The position numbers and the translations under genes are program-made. DNA of 64,000 nt from Paenibacillus hamazuiensis. Lineage in GTDB: Bacteria > Bacillota > Bacilli > Paenibacillales > NBRC-103111. The notes below the pieces were generated by a model. It was given only the letters and a program-made list of their open reading frames with translations, was not told where the DNA came from and did not search any database. Location of the stretch: positions 62,001 through 126,000 of the forward strand of contig NZ_JALRMO010000001.1 in NCBI RefSeq assembly GCF_023276405.1, given 5' to 3'. Shown here one piece after another: positions 42,659 through 50,886 of the stretch. Within the stretch, counting starts at the first letter, position 1; each line of letters begins with the position of its first letter.

Positions 42659-43198
42659 ATGCACGTACACGCGGCCAGATCGCTTCGTCTTCCGGGCTCC
42701 GTCCTGACCATAGGGGCGTTCGACGGCGTCCATAAAGCGCATCGGGAGCTCATAGCGACGGCGCGCAGCCGGGCGGATGAATGCGGGGTTCCGCTGGTCG
42801 TCTATACGTTCGACCCGCCGCCGAAAGTTTTTTTTCAGCATACCCTTATGCTGACCTCGCGGGAGGAGAAGCTGAGCAGATTGAAAGCGCTGGGCGTCGA
42901 TCACGCTATTGTTGCGCCGTTCAACGCCGATTATGTGTCACGCGGCTCGGCTGTTTTTATCGAGGAACTTGAAATGTTGAACCCGGTTGAAATCTGGGAA
43001 GGCTCGGATTTCCGATTCGGAAGGGACCGGGACGGCGGAATCGATACGCTTCGGGAAAAATTTGCGGTATGCATTCTCGATCCCGTCGTATGCCAAGCGG
43101 GCTGCGTCATCTCGTCGAGCCGAATTCGCGCCCTTATCGAAAACAAGCAGTGGAGTGAGGCCGAACATCTGTTAGGCTGGCCCGTCTCCGGCAAATAA
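42659..43198 (+). CDS. Stand-alone FAD synthetase (RibF N-terminal domain only)
   Basis: A protein of 179 residues that matches only the FMN adenylyltransferase half of RibF: LTIGAFDGVHKAHRELI (HxGH-like motif), VVYTFDPPPKVFFQ, FVFRGRD-like segment WEGSDFRFGRDRDGG, and SSSRIRALI (ISSTxIR motif). The riboflavin kinase half, normally another 120 residues, is absent. It would make FAD from FMN, matching the FAD need of the adjacent monooxygenase. The HxGH motif reads HKAH, so activity is not certain. GGGAGAGG precedes the ATG. Confidence 0.85.
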   Translation: MHVHAARSLRLPGSVLTIGAFDGVHKAHRELIATARSRADECGVPLVVYTFDPPPKVFFQHTLMLTSREEKLSRLKALGVDHAIVAPFNADYVSRGSAVFIEELEMLNPVEIWEGSDFRFGRDRDGGIDTLREKFAVCILDPVVCQAGCVISSSRIRALIENKQWSEAEHLLGWPVSGK

Positions 43199-43229
43199 AC
43201 CATCCAGCTAACTTAAGGAGAGATATCCC

Positions 43230-43673
43230 ATGACAACGATCCAACGCTTCCGTAAGTTCGAAACCGCCAAGTTCTACCCGGCGCATATGGGCGAGAAAGA
43301 GCATCATGTCGTCAATGAATTTTGCATGGTTGTGCGGGCAGGGGACCGAATTTTCATGCGCGGACAGACCGGCTTCGATCTGGACGGCAATTTTCACGGC
43401 TTGAACGATGTAGCCGAACAGACGCACAATGCTTGCCGCTGCATCAAGCGGTTATTGGAGGAAGCGGGCGGTTCGATGAACGATGTGTGCAAAATAACCG
43501 TTTATTTGACGGACCGCTCCTTCCGCAGCACCGCTTACGGGGTTATTGCGGAGCATTTCAAAGGTGTTTATCCGTGCAGCACGGGTCTTATCGTCAGCGG
43601 TCTGGCGCTGCCGGAGATGCTGGTCGAAATCGATGTGGAGGCGGTCATCGGCGGATCGGGTGCGGCCGAATGA
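43230..43673 (+). CDS. RidA-family protein (enamine/imine deaminase type)
   Basis: A protein of 147 residues with the RidA/YjgF pattern: FCMVVRAGDRIFMRGQTGFDLDG, HNACRCIKRLLEEAGGSMNDVCKITVYLTD, and PCSTGLIVSGLALPEMLVEIDVEAVIG, which is the C-terminal motif with the Glu and the substrate-site region. The Arg usually seen before the last strand appears to be missing, as in the non-RidA subgroups, so it may act in the pathway (as RutC does) and not in general enamine clearance. AAGGAGAG precedes the ATG; its stop overlaps the next start. Confidence 0.88.
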   Translation: MTTIQRFRKFETAKFYPAHMGEKEHHVVNEFCMVVRAGDRIFMRGQTGFDLDGNFHGLNDVAEQTHNACRCIKRLLEEAGGSMNDVCKITVYLTDRSFRSTAYGVIAEHFKGVYPCSTGLIVSGLALPEMLVEIDVEAVIGGSGAAE

Positions 43674-44365
43674 GCATCCCGGCGACAAGCACGTTTTCCG
43701 TCGCCGGCCGCTGCCGGCGTACGGGGGCGATCGGCGCCGTCGTGACGTCGAGCAGTCCGGCCGTTGGGGCACGCTGTGTGCGCATCAAGTCCGGAACGGG
43801 CGTCGTGCTGACCCAGAATGTAACCGATCCCCGGCTTGCGGACATCGGTCTGGCTGCACTGGGCGCCGGTTACGATGCGGACGAAGCGATGGGGGCGATG
43901 GTCGGCGCCACATCTCATAAGGCATACAGACAGCTTGCCGTGGTCGACCGATCCGGCCGATCCGCCGTGTTCAGCGGAGACAAAGCGCTTGGTATTCACA
44001 GCGATTATTGTGCGGACGATGTCGCTTGCATCGGCAACCTGCTCAGCGACGCCCGCATTCCCGAGGAAATGGGACGCCTGTTTGCCTCAAGTGCGGATCT
44101 CCCGCTGGCGGACCGTCTGCTCGCTTCGATTGAGGCCGGCTTTGCTATGGGAGGGGAAATGGACCAGGAGCATTCGATTGCCCTTATCGTATTTCAGGCG
44201 GACATCCCCTTTCCTTATGTCGACCTTCGCATCGATTACAGTGACGATCCGCTGCAGGACATGAAACGTCTTTGGGCATTGTATGCACCTCAAGCGGATC
44301 AATACAAATTAAGAGCGTTGGAGCCGGGCAAAGCGCCTTCGTTTGGAGTCAAAGGCGATGAGTAA
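43670..44365 (+). CDS. DUF1028 family protein (Ntn-hydrolase-like fold)
   Basis: A protein of 231 residues. DUF1028 members begin with a short FS(I/V)xxx strand and a glycine-rich region, seen here as STFSVAGRCRRTGAIGAVVTSSSPAVGARC, then GVVLTQNVTDPRLADIGLAALGAGYDADEAMGAM, QLAVVDRSG and the C-terminal IPFPYVDLRIDYSDDPL. Biochemical function is unknown. The ATGA overlap with the RidA gene means tight coupling. In my recollection DUF1028 genes often sit beside RidA and amidohydrolase genes, which supports a shared pathway of nitrogen release. Confidence 0.85.
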   Translation: MSIPATSTFSVAGRCRRTGAIGAVVTSSSPAVGARCVRIKSGTGVVLTQNVTDPRLADIGLAALGAGYDADEAMGAMVGATSHKAYRQLAVVDRSGRSAVFSGDKALGIHSDYCADDVACIGNLLSDARIPEEMGRLFASSADLPLADRLLASIEAGFAMGGEMDQEHSIALIVFQADIPFPYVDLRIDYSDDPLQDMKRLWALYAPQADQYKLRALEPGKAPSFGVKGDE

Positions 44366-44415
44366 CCGACTAATCGGCAGACATAAGGTTTCATGACATG
44401 CGGGAGGCACCATAC

Positions 44416-45699
44416 ATGCAAATAAACATTGAGCGTTTGATGGCGGACTTGGAGCGATATGCCCAATACGGGATGAACGAGGAAGGCGGCATCACAAGAC
44501 CGAGCTTCTCGGCCGCCGACCAGACGGTCCGTCGTCTGTTCATATCCGAGATGATAGAGATGGGACTCGACGTTTTTGTGGATCCTGCTGCGAATATATG
44601 GGCCAAAAGACGAGGAAGCGGACGCAAGACGGGGAGCATCGTTATCGGCTCCCATCTGGACACCGTCCCGAACGGCGGCAAATACGACGGCGCGTTGGGA
44701 GTCCTTATGGCCAAAGAGATCGTTTGCACTTTGATGGAGAACAATGTCGGCACGGATCATGATCTGGAGATCGTATCGTTCACTGCGGAAGAGTCGAACG
44801 ATTACAATTTATCGACCATGGGGAGCCGGGCTTTTGCCGGACGTTTGTCCAAGGAGCAGATGCTGGAAGCTTCCGATTTGAACGGCGTTATGCTGAAGGA
44901 TGCCATTGTTCAGGTCGGAGGGGATCTGGAGCGTTACGGGGAATTCAAGAAGCTGCGAAGCGAGAAAAAGGCGTTTGTGGAGTTGCATATCGAACAGGGG
45001 AAGCGGCTCGAGAGCAAGGGCATCGCCGTTGCGGTGGTGGACCGGGTGGTCGGAATTTATCGCACGCACGTTACAGTAGTCGGAGAAGCGAATCATTCCG
45101 GAACTACGATGATGGATCACCGGGTCGACGCGCTGGCTGCCGCTTCCGAGATGGTGCTGGTTGTCGAGGATGTGTGCAGATCGGTTCCTTCGGATTTGGT
45201 AGGGACGGTCGGCAAGCTGAACGTCAAGCCCAATGCGACGAATACGATCGCGGGCCAGGTTGACTTTATACTTGAAATCAGAGGCGGGGACAAGGAAGGA
45301 ATTCGTCAAGCGCTGTCCTCTATTCAGCAGGAGTGGAAAAAAATCGCCGAATTGCGGGGAGTGACCATCGAGGAACGATTGATTCTGAATCAGGATCCCG
45401 AAATGCTCGACGCGCAGCTGGTGGATATACTGGCCGGCACGGCGAAGCGATTAAACGAACCGTACATGCATCTTTCCAGTATGGCCGTACACGATGCCGT
45501 TCATGTGGCGGCAGTAACCAGATCATGTATGATATTCGTCAGAAGCATCAACGGCAAAAGCCACTCTCCGGAGGAGTACAGCACCCCCGAAGATATCGAG
45601 AAGGTCGGCAATGTGATGCTTTCTTCCATTTTGGAAATCGACCGGTGGCTGGCAGCCGGCCGTGACGAAGCTGTGGCGCCGACGGCCGATGCCGGATAG
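44416..45699 (+). CDS. M20-family amidohydrolase (N-carbamoyl amino acid/allantoate type)
   Basis: A protein of 427 residues with zinc-binding signatures of the AllC/HyuC group: GSHLDTVPNGGKYDGALGV (His and Asp), SFTAEESNDYNLSTMGSRAF (Glu pair), VELHIEQGKRLES, the dimerisation-domain GEANHSGTTMMDHRVDA and the C-terminal MAVHDAVHVAAV, where His replaces the common GAGHDA context. It hydrolyses C-N bonds of ureido or amide intermediates. GGGAGG 8 bases upstream fixes ATG 44416; an upstream ATG at 44398 is less likely. Fourth or fifth step of the operon's pathway, by inference. Confidence 0.9.
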   Translation: MQINIERLMADLERYAQYGMNEEGGITRPSFSAADQTVRRLFISEMIEMGLDVFVDPAANIWAKRRGSGRKTGSIVIGSHLDTVPNGGKYDGALGVLMAKEIVCTLMENNVGTDHDLEIVSFTAEESNDYNLSTMGSRAFAGRLSKEQMLEASDLNGVMLKDAIVQVGGDLERYGEFKKLRSEKKAFVELHIEQGKRLESKGIAVAVVDRVVGIYRTHVTVVGEANHSGTTMMDHRVDALAAASEMVLVVEDVCRSVPSDLVGTVGKLNVKPNATNTIAGQVDFILEIRGGDKEGIRQALSSIQQEWKKIAELRGVTIEERLILNQDPEMLDAQLVDILAGTAKRLNEPYMHLSSMAVHDAVHVAAVTRSCMIFVRSINGKSHSPEEYSTPEDIEKVGNVMLSSILEIDRWLAAGRDEAVAPTADAG

Positions 45700-45738
45700 G
45701 GACGTTCTATTATTTTGGAAACGAAGGAGCGGGAAGAA

Positions 45739-46521
45739 ATGAAGAAAACACGAGTTGGCCTGCAGCTTTTCACTCTTCGTGAAGATATGGCCCGGGATTT
45801 GGAAGGTACGCTTCGTCAAGTTGCCGCCCTTGGATACGAGGGGATCGAATTTGCCGGTTATTTCGGCTGGCAGGCAAGCGATCTTGTTCGGCTGCTGCAG
45901 GAGCTGAAGCTGACGGCCATCGGCGGCCATCTCGGAATCGATAAGCTTGGCGATTCCGAAGCGGTGAAAGAAGAGATTCGCTACATGAAAACAATCGGCG
46001 GCCGCTATTTGACATGCGCCCACTTGAAGGGCGCCGGCACGGAGACGGAGCAGGATTGGCAGCATATCTTCGCAACTTGCCGTCAGGCGGCAGCGAGCAT
46101 GCACGAAGAAGGCATCGTATTTACCTACCATAACCACGCGATTGAATTCGAAAGGCGGATCGGCAGCGAATGTGTGTTCGATGTGCTGATGGCGTCGTCG
46201 GATCCACGGCATATTCAGATCGAGCTGGATGTGTGCTGGGTTCAGTATGCCGGGCAGGATCCGATCGGGTATATCCGTAACTACGCCGGCAGACTGCCGC
46301 TACTGCATCTTAAGGATTACAGCGTCGACGCCCAGGGGCAGGCACAAACCCTTGAGCTCGGTACCGGCCTTGTGTCGATCTCCGAAGTGATCGGGGCAGC
46401 CTGCGAATCGGGCGTGGAGTGGCTGGTGGTCGAGCAGGATAGATGCCAGAAGCCGCCGCTCGACAGCGTCGCCAACAGCATGGCTTGGCTGAAGCGGCAT
46501 GCACAGATCTTGTTTGCATGA
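45739..46521 (+). CDS. Sugar phosphate isomerase/epimerase-type TIM barrel
   Basis: A protein of 260 residues of the AP_endonuclease_2 (IolE/Hyi) superfamily: VGLQLFTLREDMARDLEGTL, GYEGIEFAGYFGW, TYHNHAIEFERRI with metal-binding His/Glu, IQIELDVCWVQYAGQDP, LPLLHLKDYS and WLVVEQDRC. It probably isomerises or epimerises a small keto compound or sugar. Exact substrate unknown. ATG 45739 with AAGGAGCGGG before it; the frame also opens at TTG 45715. It is the last enzyme gene before the ABC transporter. Confidence 0.9.
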   Translation: MKKTRVGLQLFTLREDMARDLEGTLRQVAALGYEGIEFAGYFGWQASDLVRLLQELKLTAIGGHLGIDKLGDSEAVKEEIRYMKTIGGRYLTCAHLKGAGTETEQDWQHIFATCRQAAASMHEEGIVFTYHNHAIEFERRIGSECVFDVLMASSDPRHIQIELDVCWVQYAGQDPIGYIRNYAGRLPLLHLKDYSVDAQGQAQTLELGTGLVSISEVIGAACESGVEWLVVEQDRCQKPPLDSVANSMAWLKRHAQILFA

Positions 46522-46598
46522 GGTTAAATGGAAGTAAAGGTTTGTTAAGGCTTTCGTTGACAGCGCCTTCCATAGACTGCAGGACGGGGGACCCATAG

Positions 46599-47492
46599 AT
46601 GAACGGTGTGCTCAAAGTTTCCTTACGAACAATAGCGATATTTATACTGCCCTGCTTTATTTTGTATGCGTGGATCGTATTTGCGCCGATTTTTCTTTCT
46701 TTCTATTACTCCTTTTCGGAATGGTCGGGAGTCGGCTTGCCCAAATTCGTAGGGCTTCGAAATTATTCGGAGATGTTTACGAACGATCCGGTATTCTGGC
46801 CTTCCGTGTATCGGACGTTTATATTCGCTCTGTTCTCCGTCTTGGAAGTGCCGTTTGCTCTGCTGGTAGCGATTTTATTGACCCGGTTTGTGAAAAGGCC
46901 GAATTTTCTCGTGTCCAGTTATTTTTTGCCGGTCATATTGTCGGTTGTCGTTATCGGGCAGCTGTGGAAGTCGATCTATAACCCGGCCTCCCTCGGCGGC
47001 ATGCTGAACAGCATCTTAGTCGAGCTCGGTCTCGGAAGTTGGGCCAAGAGTTGGCTCACCGATCCCGATATCGCCATTTATGCGGTTATTTTCGTAGCCT
47101 TGTGGCAGTACCTCGGTTATCATGTGCTCATTCAGTTTACCGGAGTGCAGAATATTCCGAGCGAGCTTTATGAGGCGGCGAAAATCGATGGTGCAGACGG
47201 TTTCAAGGCTGATTGGCATATTACGCTGCCGCTTGTCATGCCGGTGCTGAAAATATCGATCATCCTCGCCATTACGGGTTCGCTTAAAGCATTCGATCTT
47301 ATCGTCGTAATGACAGCCGGGGGGCCGGCGAACTCGACCGAGGTCGTCTCAACGCATCTGTACAATATGGGTTTCCTTTCTTTCAAATACGGATATGGAA
47401 GCGCGATTTCAGTCTTTCTTGTGTTGGAATGTTTGTTGATAACGGCGCTGCTCAATAAATTTTTCCAACGGTACGAGAAGCGAATCTCGTAG
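46599..47492 (+). CDS. ABC transporter permease (MalF/UgpA type)
   Basis: A membrane protein of 297 residues with about six hydrophobic segments (first one IFILPCFILYAWIVFAPIFL) and the EAA loop ELYEAAKIDGADGFKADWHI followed by TLPLVMPVL. ACGGGGG precedes the ATG. First of two permeases of a CUT1 transporter at the end of the monooxygenase gene run. The gap of 77 bases before it shows no clear promoter, so it is likely transcribed from site B. Confidence 0.92.
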   Translation: MNGVLKVSLRTIAIFILPCFILYAWIVFAPIFLSFYYSFSEWSGVGLPKFVGLRNYSEMFTNDPVFWPSVYRTFIFALFSVLEVPFALLVAILLTRFVKRPNFLVSSYFLPVILSVVVIGQLWKSIYNPASLGGMLNSILVELGLGSWAKSWLTDPDIAIYAVIFVALWQYLGYHVLIQFTGVQNIPSELYEAAKIDGADGFKADWHITLPLVMPVLKISIILAITGSLKAFDLIVVMTAGGPANSTEVVSTHLYNMGFLSFKYGYGSAISVFLVLECLLITALLNKFFQRYEKRIS

Positions 47493-47507
47493 AGAGGAGG
47501 AGGACGA

Positions 47508-48401
47508 ATGAAAATATCTACGGTCGAACATCGCGCGCATATTACGGCCAAAGACCGCTCCCAAAGGGGACAGTGGCGGAAAAAGGCGATGATCACGGCA
47601 GTCTGGGCGTTGTTCTCCGTTCTGTTCGTTACCCAGGTTTACCCGCTTGTTTGGCTGCTTCTGTATTCCTTCAAATCAGACGAGGAAATATTGGACGGAA
47701 GCTTTTTCTCCCTGCCGAACAAGATGCTGTGGAGCAACTACAGCAACGCCTTTGTCAGCGGAAACTATTTGATGTCGCTGTTTAACAGCATACTTGTAAC
47801 GGGAGCCACGCTGATTGTTGTGGTCGCTTTAGGCTCCATGGCATCTTACGCAATGACAAGATTCAAATGGCGATACGGCGGACTTTTCATGGCGGCATTC
47901 ATGATTGGGATCATGATCCCTCATCAGTCGGTGCTGCTGCCCCTGCTTATCCTGTTTAAAAATATGGGGATTTTGAACACGTATCTCGCGCTCATTTTGC
48001 CCTATATTGCCTTCGCGATCCCGATGGCGGTCTTTATTCTGAGCGGTTTTTTGCGCAGCATTCCCTATGAAATGGAAGAATCGGCATTTATGGACGGGGC
48101 CTCCGTCTATCGCCTGTTTTTTTCCATCATCCTGCCTATTATGAAACCGCCGATCATGACCGTCGTCATTCTCACATTTATTTCTGTATGGAATGAATAT
48201 ATCAAAGCATCGATTCTTGTCTCTTCATCCGAGCTGAAAACGCTGCCCTTTGGCGTGTACAGCTTCATCAGCCAGTTCTCGACCAATTACGGCTCGATGG
48301 GAGCGTTTCTTGTCATGTCGGCTGCTCCGGTCGTAATCTTTTACTTTTTTATGGCTCAGCGTATCACTCGCGGTATGGTTGCGGGGGCGGTCAAGGGGTA
48401 A
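47508..48401 (+). CDS. ABC transporter permease (MalG/UgpE type)
   Basis: A membrane protein of 297 residues. An N-terminal hydrophilic extension of about 25 residues precedes the first helix (MITAVWALFSVLFVTQVYPL). The EAA loop is EMEESAFMDGASVYRLFFSI, and the protein ends GMVAGAVKG. GAGAGGAGGA precedes the ATG. Partner of the preceding permease. No ATPase gene is present. Confidence 0.92.
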   Translation: MKISTVEHRAHITAKDRSQRGQWRKKAMITAVWALFSVLFVTQVYPLVWLLLYSFKSDEEILDGSFFSLPNKMLWSNYSNAFVSGNYLMSLFNSILVTGATLIVVVALGSMASYAMTRFKWRYGGLFMAAFMIGIMIPHQSVLLPLLILFKNMGILNTYLALILPYIAFAIPMAVFILSGFLRSIPYEMEESAFMDGASVYRLFFSIILPIMKPPIMTVVILTFISVWNEYIKASILVSSSELKTLPFGVYSFISQFSTNYGSMGAFLVMSAAPVVIFYFFMAQRITRGMVAGAVKG

Positions 48402-48443
48402 TGTTACGTTCTCCGTTCGGCCGAATGTCTTGCGTCGTAAGGG

Positions 48444-48470
48444 CGGAAAGAAGTCGTCTTTCCGAATTTT
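48444..48470 (+). terminator. Weak terminator hairpin before site C
   Basis: CGGAAAG, 7-base loop, CTTTCCG, then AATTTTATG. It separates the permease transcript from the binding-protein promoter. Confidence 0.45.
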
Positions 48471-48493
48471 ATGTTATGTTTAATAACATATAG

Positions 48494-48541
48494 TTGACAT
48501 GAAAAACCAAGATTCTTATAATGTGGATATGAGACATGTCC
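48494..48541 (+). promoter_or_regulatory. Sigma-A promoter plus AGACATGTCC operator (site C)
   Basis: TTGACA (48494-48499), 17 bases, TATAAT (48517-48522), 9 bases, then AGACATGTCC (48532-48541), which differs from GGACATGTCC by one base. It gives the solute-binding protein gene its own copy of the regulated promoter downstream of the permeases. Confidence 0.75.
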
Positions 48542-48580
48542 TAATTGAGTTCTAAATTAGCGGAGTGGGGGATTGGGCAA

Positions 48581-49912
48581 ATGAAGAAGTCGAAAAAAGC
48601 GCTTGTTTCCATGATGGCGGTCATACTCCTGATCATGTCGGCCTGTGGCGGCAACAATCAAAACGAAAAGTCGGGTGCCGGTGCGTCCGGTACTACGCCC
48701 GGAGGCGCAGCTTCCGGGAAAAAAGTTAAGCTCGTATTCCAGCATATTGAGGTCGACGCCTCGACTCCAAGAACGCAGGTATTGCGGCAGCTGACGGACG
48801 ACTATATGGCGGCAAACCCCAATATTACGATTGAATGGGACGCCGTAAGCACGGATCAGCAAAAAAGCAAATTGAAAACGCAAGCGGCAGCCAACAACAT
48901 CCCTGATCTCACTGTCGTCAATCCCAGAGCTCAAATGAAGCCGTACACCGATGCCGGATTGCTCGCTCCGCTGGACGATTTAATGCCGGAACTTAAAGAT
49001 ACGTTCCTTCCGGGCGTTCTCGATTATTACAAGATGGACAACAAATTATACGCGCTGCCGATGCAGAACAATATCGGATTGTTTTACTATAACAAGAAGC
49101 TGTTCGAACAAGCCGGAGTTCAGCCTCCCGCAACTTACGAAGAGCTGATTGAAATCTCGAAAAAGCTCAAGTCTGCGGGAACGATACCGATTGTTGTCGG
49201 TGAGAAAGACGCCTGGACCGGGGCGTTGTTCCTGACCAGTCTGCTCACCCGAGTCCATGGTGTCGGATTTCTCGATAAAGTGGCAACCGGAGAAAAGAAA
49301 TTTACCGATCCGGAGTTCGTGCAGGCGCTCGATAAGTTGCAGGAGCTTGTCCAGGCCGGCGCCTTCCAGGACGGGGCGACGTCGATGGACAACAATACGG
49401 CCAAGAGCTTGTTCAAATCTTCCAAAGCGGCGATGATTTATAATACGACCTATGCGGCAGGAGAAATCAGCGCGGCTTTCCCGGGCGGCGAAATCGGCGT
49501 ATTCAAATTCCCGACCGTTGCCGGCAAAGGCAATCCGAATGAGTTCCTGCTTTCCCCGGGTATCGGACTGGCAGTGGCTAAAAATGGAGAGCACGTGGAG
49601 GAGGCCAAGAAATTCGCCGCATACCTGATGAAGAATTATCCGAAAGTAAATCTCGACAAGAAAAATCCGATCGGCATTGCGCAAAAAATCGAAGGCAAAT
49701 TGAATCCGAACGAGTTTTCCCCGCTGCTCGTCGATATCAGCAACATTTTTAATAATGTCCAAGGCGGAGATCTCAACTTGGATGTCGCGATCGACGCGGC
49801 GACTACGCAAACCGCCCTCAGCGAGCTGCAGCGAGTTTTTATCGGCAAAGTCAATTCCGCTCAATTGGCGCAAACTTTGCAAAACGCAAGGGATACGAAT
49901 AACAAGCGTTAA
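48581..49912 (+). CDS. Extracellular solute-binding lipoprotein of the CUT1 transporter
   Basis: A protein of 443 residues with lipobox VILLIMSACGGNN. Family 1 binding-protein features follow: KLVFQHIEVDASTPRTQVLRQL, NNIPDLTVVNPRAQMKPY, ALPMQNNIGLFYYNKKLFEQAG, GEIGVFKFPTVAGKG. CUT1 members mostly bind oligosaccharides or polyols, but a glycosylated or amide compound is possible here given the operon. ATG 48581 behind GGAGTGGGGG is preferred over TTG 48545. Own promoter with site C and a strong terminator after it. Confidence 0.92.
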   Translation: MKKSKKALVSMMAVILLIMSACGGNNQNEKSGAGASGTTPGGAASGKKVKLVFQHIEVDASTPRTQVLRQLTDDYMAANPNITIEWDAVSTDQQKSKLKTQAAANNIPDLTVVNPRAQMKPYTDAGLLAPLDDLMPELKDTFLPGVLDYYKMDNKLYALPMQNNIGLFYYNKKLFEQAGVQPPATYEELIEISKKLKSAGTIPIVVGEKDAWTGALFLTSLLTRVHGVGFLDKVATGEKKFTDPEFVQALDKLQELVQAGAFQDGATSMDNNTAKSLFKSSKAAMIYNTTYAAGEISAAFPGGEIGVFKFPTVAGKGNPNEFLLSPGIGLAVAKNGEHVEEAKKFAAYLMKNYPKVNLDKKNPIGIAQKIEGKLNPNEFSPLLVDISNIFNNVQGGDLNLDVAIDAATTQTALSELQRVFIGKVNSAQLAQTLQNARDTNNKR

Positions 49913-49930
49913 TCATAGGGCAGAAGCAAA

Positions 49931-49966
49931 AACCTCCGTTCCACGAACCAGTGGCGGAGGTTTTTT
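49931..49966 (+). terminator. Intrinsic terminator after the binding-protein gene
   Basis: AACCTCCG / CGGAGGTT stem with inner CCAC/GTGG, followed by T6. It may also serve the convergent 36-residue gene. Confidence 0.9.
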
Positions 49967-49981
49967 GTTTCGGCGGGATTT

Positions 49982-50092
49982 TTAGTGGAATCCGTAATAT
50001 TTGCTGACGTAATCGTCAAAATGCTTGCGTAATCCCAGCTTGTTCCAAGTGTCCGGATGAAGAAACAGAGGCATGTAGAAGCGCTTGAGCAT
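49982..50092 (-). CDS. Small protein of 36 residues
   Basis: ATG at 50092 on the minus strand opens a frame of 36 codons (begins MLKRFYMPLFLHPDT, ends YVSKYYGFH). AAGGAGGG lies about 10 bases upstream, and a perfect -10 TATAAT (50151-50146) sits 54 bases before the start, with a weak -35. Basic and aromatic, no transmembrane segment. Family unknown. The complete signal set of promoter, ribosome-binding site and shared terminator argues for a real gene. Confidence 0.6.
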   Translation of the reverse strand: MLKRFYMPLFLHPDTWNKLGLRKHFDDYVSKYYGFH

Positions 50093-50145
50093 GGTGTGGT
50101 TCCCTCCTTGGACTTTACTGTTATGTAAATGAGCGTCGCTATTAC

Positions 50146-50151
50146 ATTATA
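50146..50151 (-). promoter_or_regulatory. -10 element of the 36-residue gene
   Basis: TATAAT read on the minus strand, with TTCAAA 18 bases upstream as a poor -35. The predicted leader is about 47 bases. Confidence 0.4.
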
Positions 50152-50233
50152 CCCTAAATGCTGGTCTTTTTTGAATAATCAGTTACCGTTTAATGCAACC
50201 TAATCTTAGAAAACTTTCTGTAGGGGGATAACG

Positions 50234-50875
50234 ATGAATTCGAAAATGCTTCTTGTCAATCTGCTGCTCATCATCATCATTATCGCGGGGCTCGGTGCCG
50301 GCGTTTACTACTACAACCAGAGCGTCAATTACATCAGCACGGATAACGCCAGGGTGGACGGTCAGCAGATCGCCATCGCGGCGACCGCCTCCGGCCGGTT
50401 GACGGATTGGAGCGGTCAACTGGGGAAAACGTTCACGGGCGGGGACCGGATAGGCAGCATACTTCCGGCCGGGGCGACAGCCAAAGTGGATATCGATTTC
50501 CCAACGGCCGGCACCGTCGTGCAGCAGTCGGTCGTGCCCAATTCGTTCGTTGCGGCGGGATCCGTGCTGGCCCGGGCTTATGACCTTAACAACCTGTGGA
50601 TCACGGCGAACATCGAGGAAAAAAGGTACAACGATATCAAGCCGGGGCAAACCGTCGATGTGTATGTCGATGCGTTCCCGGGTACGGTGCTGACCGGTCG
50701 GGTCGATAAAATCGGCCAGGCGACCGCAGGTTCCTTCTCGCTGATGCCGGCCTCGAACACGACGGCGAACTACACGAAGGTCGCCCAAGTGCTTCCGGTT
50801 ACGATTTTACTAGACGGCTACAAGGGGGTCTCCTTGGCTCCCGGGATGAGCGCCACCGTCCGCATCCATATTTAG
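50234..50875 (+). CDS. HlyD/EmrA-type membrane fusion protein, short form
   Basis: A protein of 213 residues with one N-terminal transmembrane helix (VNLLLIIIIIAGLGAGVYYY), the EmrA-like start of the adaptor (YISTDNARVDGQQIAIAATASGRLTDW), one lipoyl-like half and the beta-barrel part (NNLWITANIEEKRYNDIKPGQTVDVYVDA). The long coiled-coil hairpin of Gram-negative EmrA is missing, as expected in a cell without an outer membrane. TAGGGGGA precedes the ATG. Acts with the downstream MFS exporter. Confidence 0.9.
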   Translation: MNSKMLLVNLLLIIIIIAGLGAGVYYYNQSVNYISTDNARVDGQQIAIAATASGRLTDWSGQLGKTFTGGDRIGSILPAGATAKVDIDFPTAGTVVQQSVVPNSFVAAGSVLARAYDLNNLWITANIEEKRYNDIKPGQTVDVYVDAFPGTVLTGRVDKIGQATAGSFSLMPASNTTANYTKVAQVLPVTILLDGYKGVSLAPGMSATVRIHI

Positions 50876-50886
50876 GGGGTGTTCGG

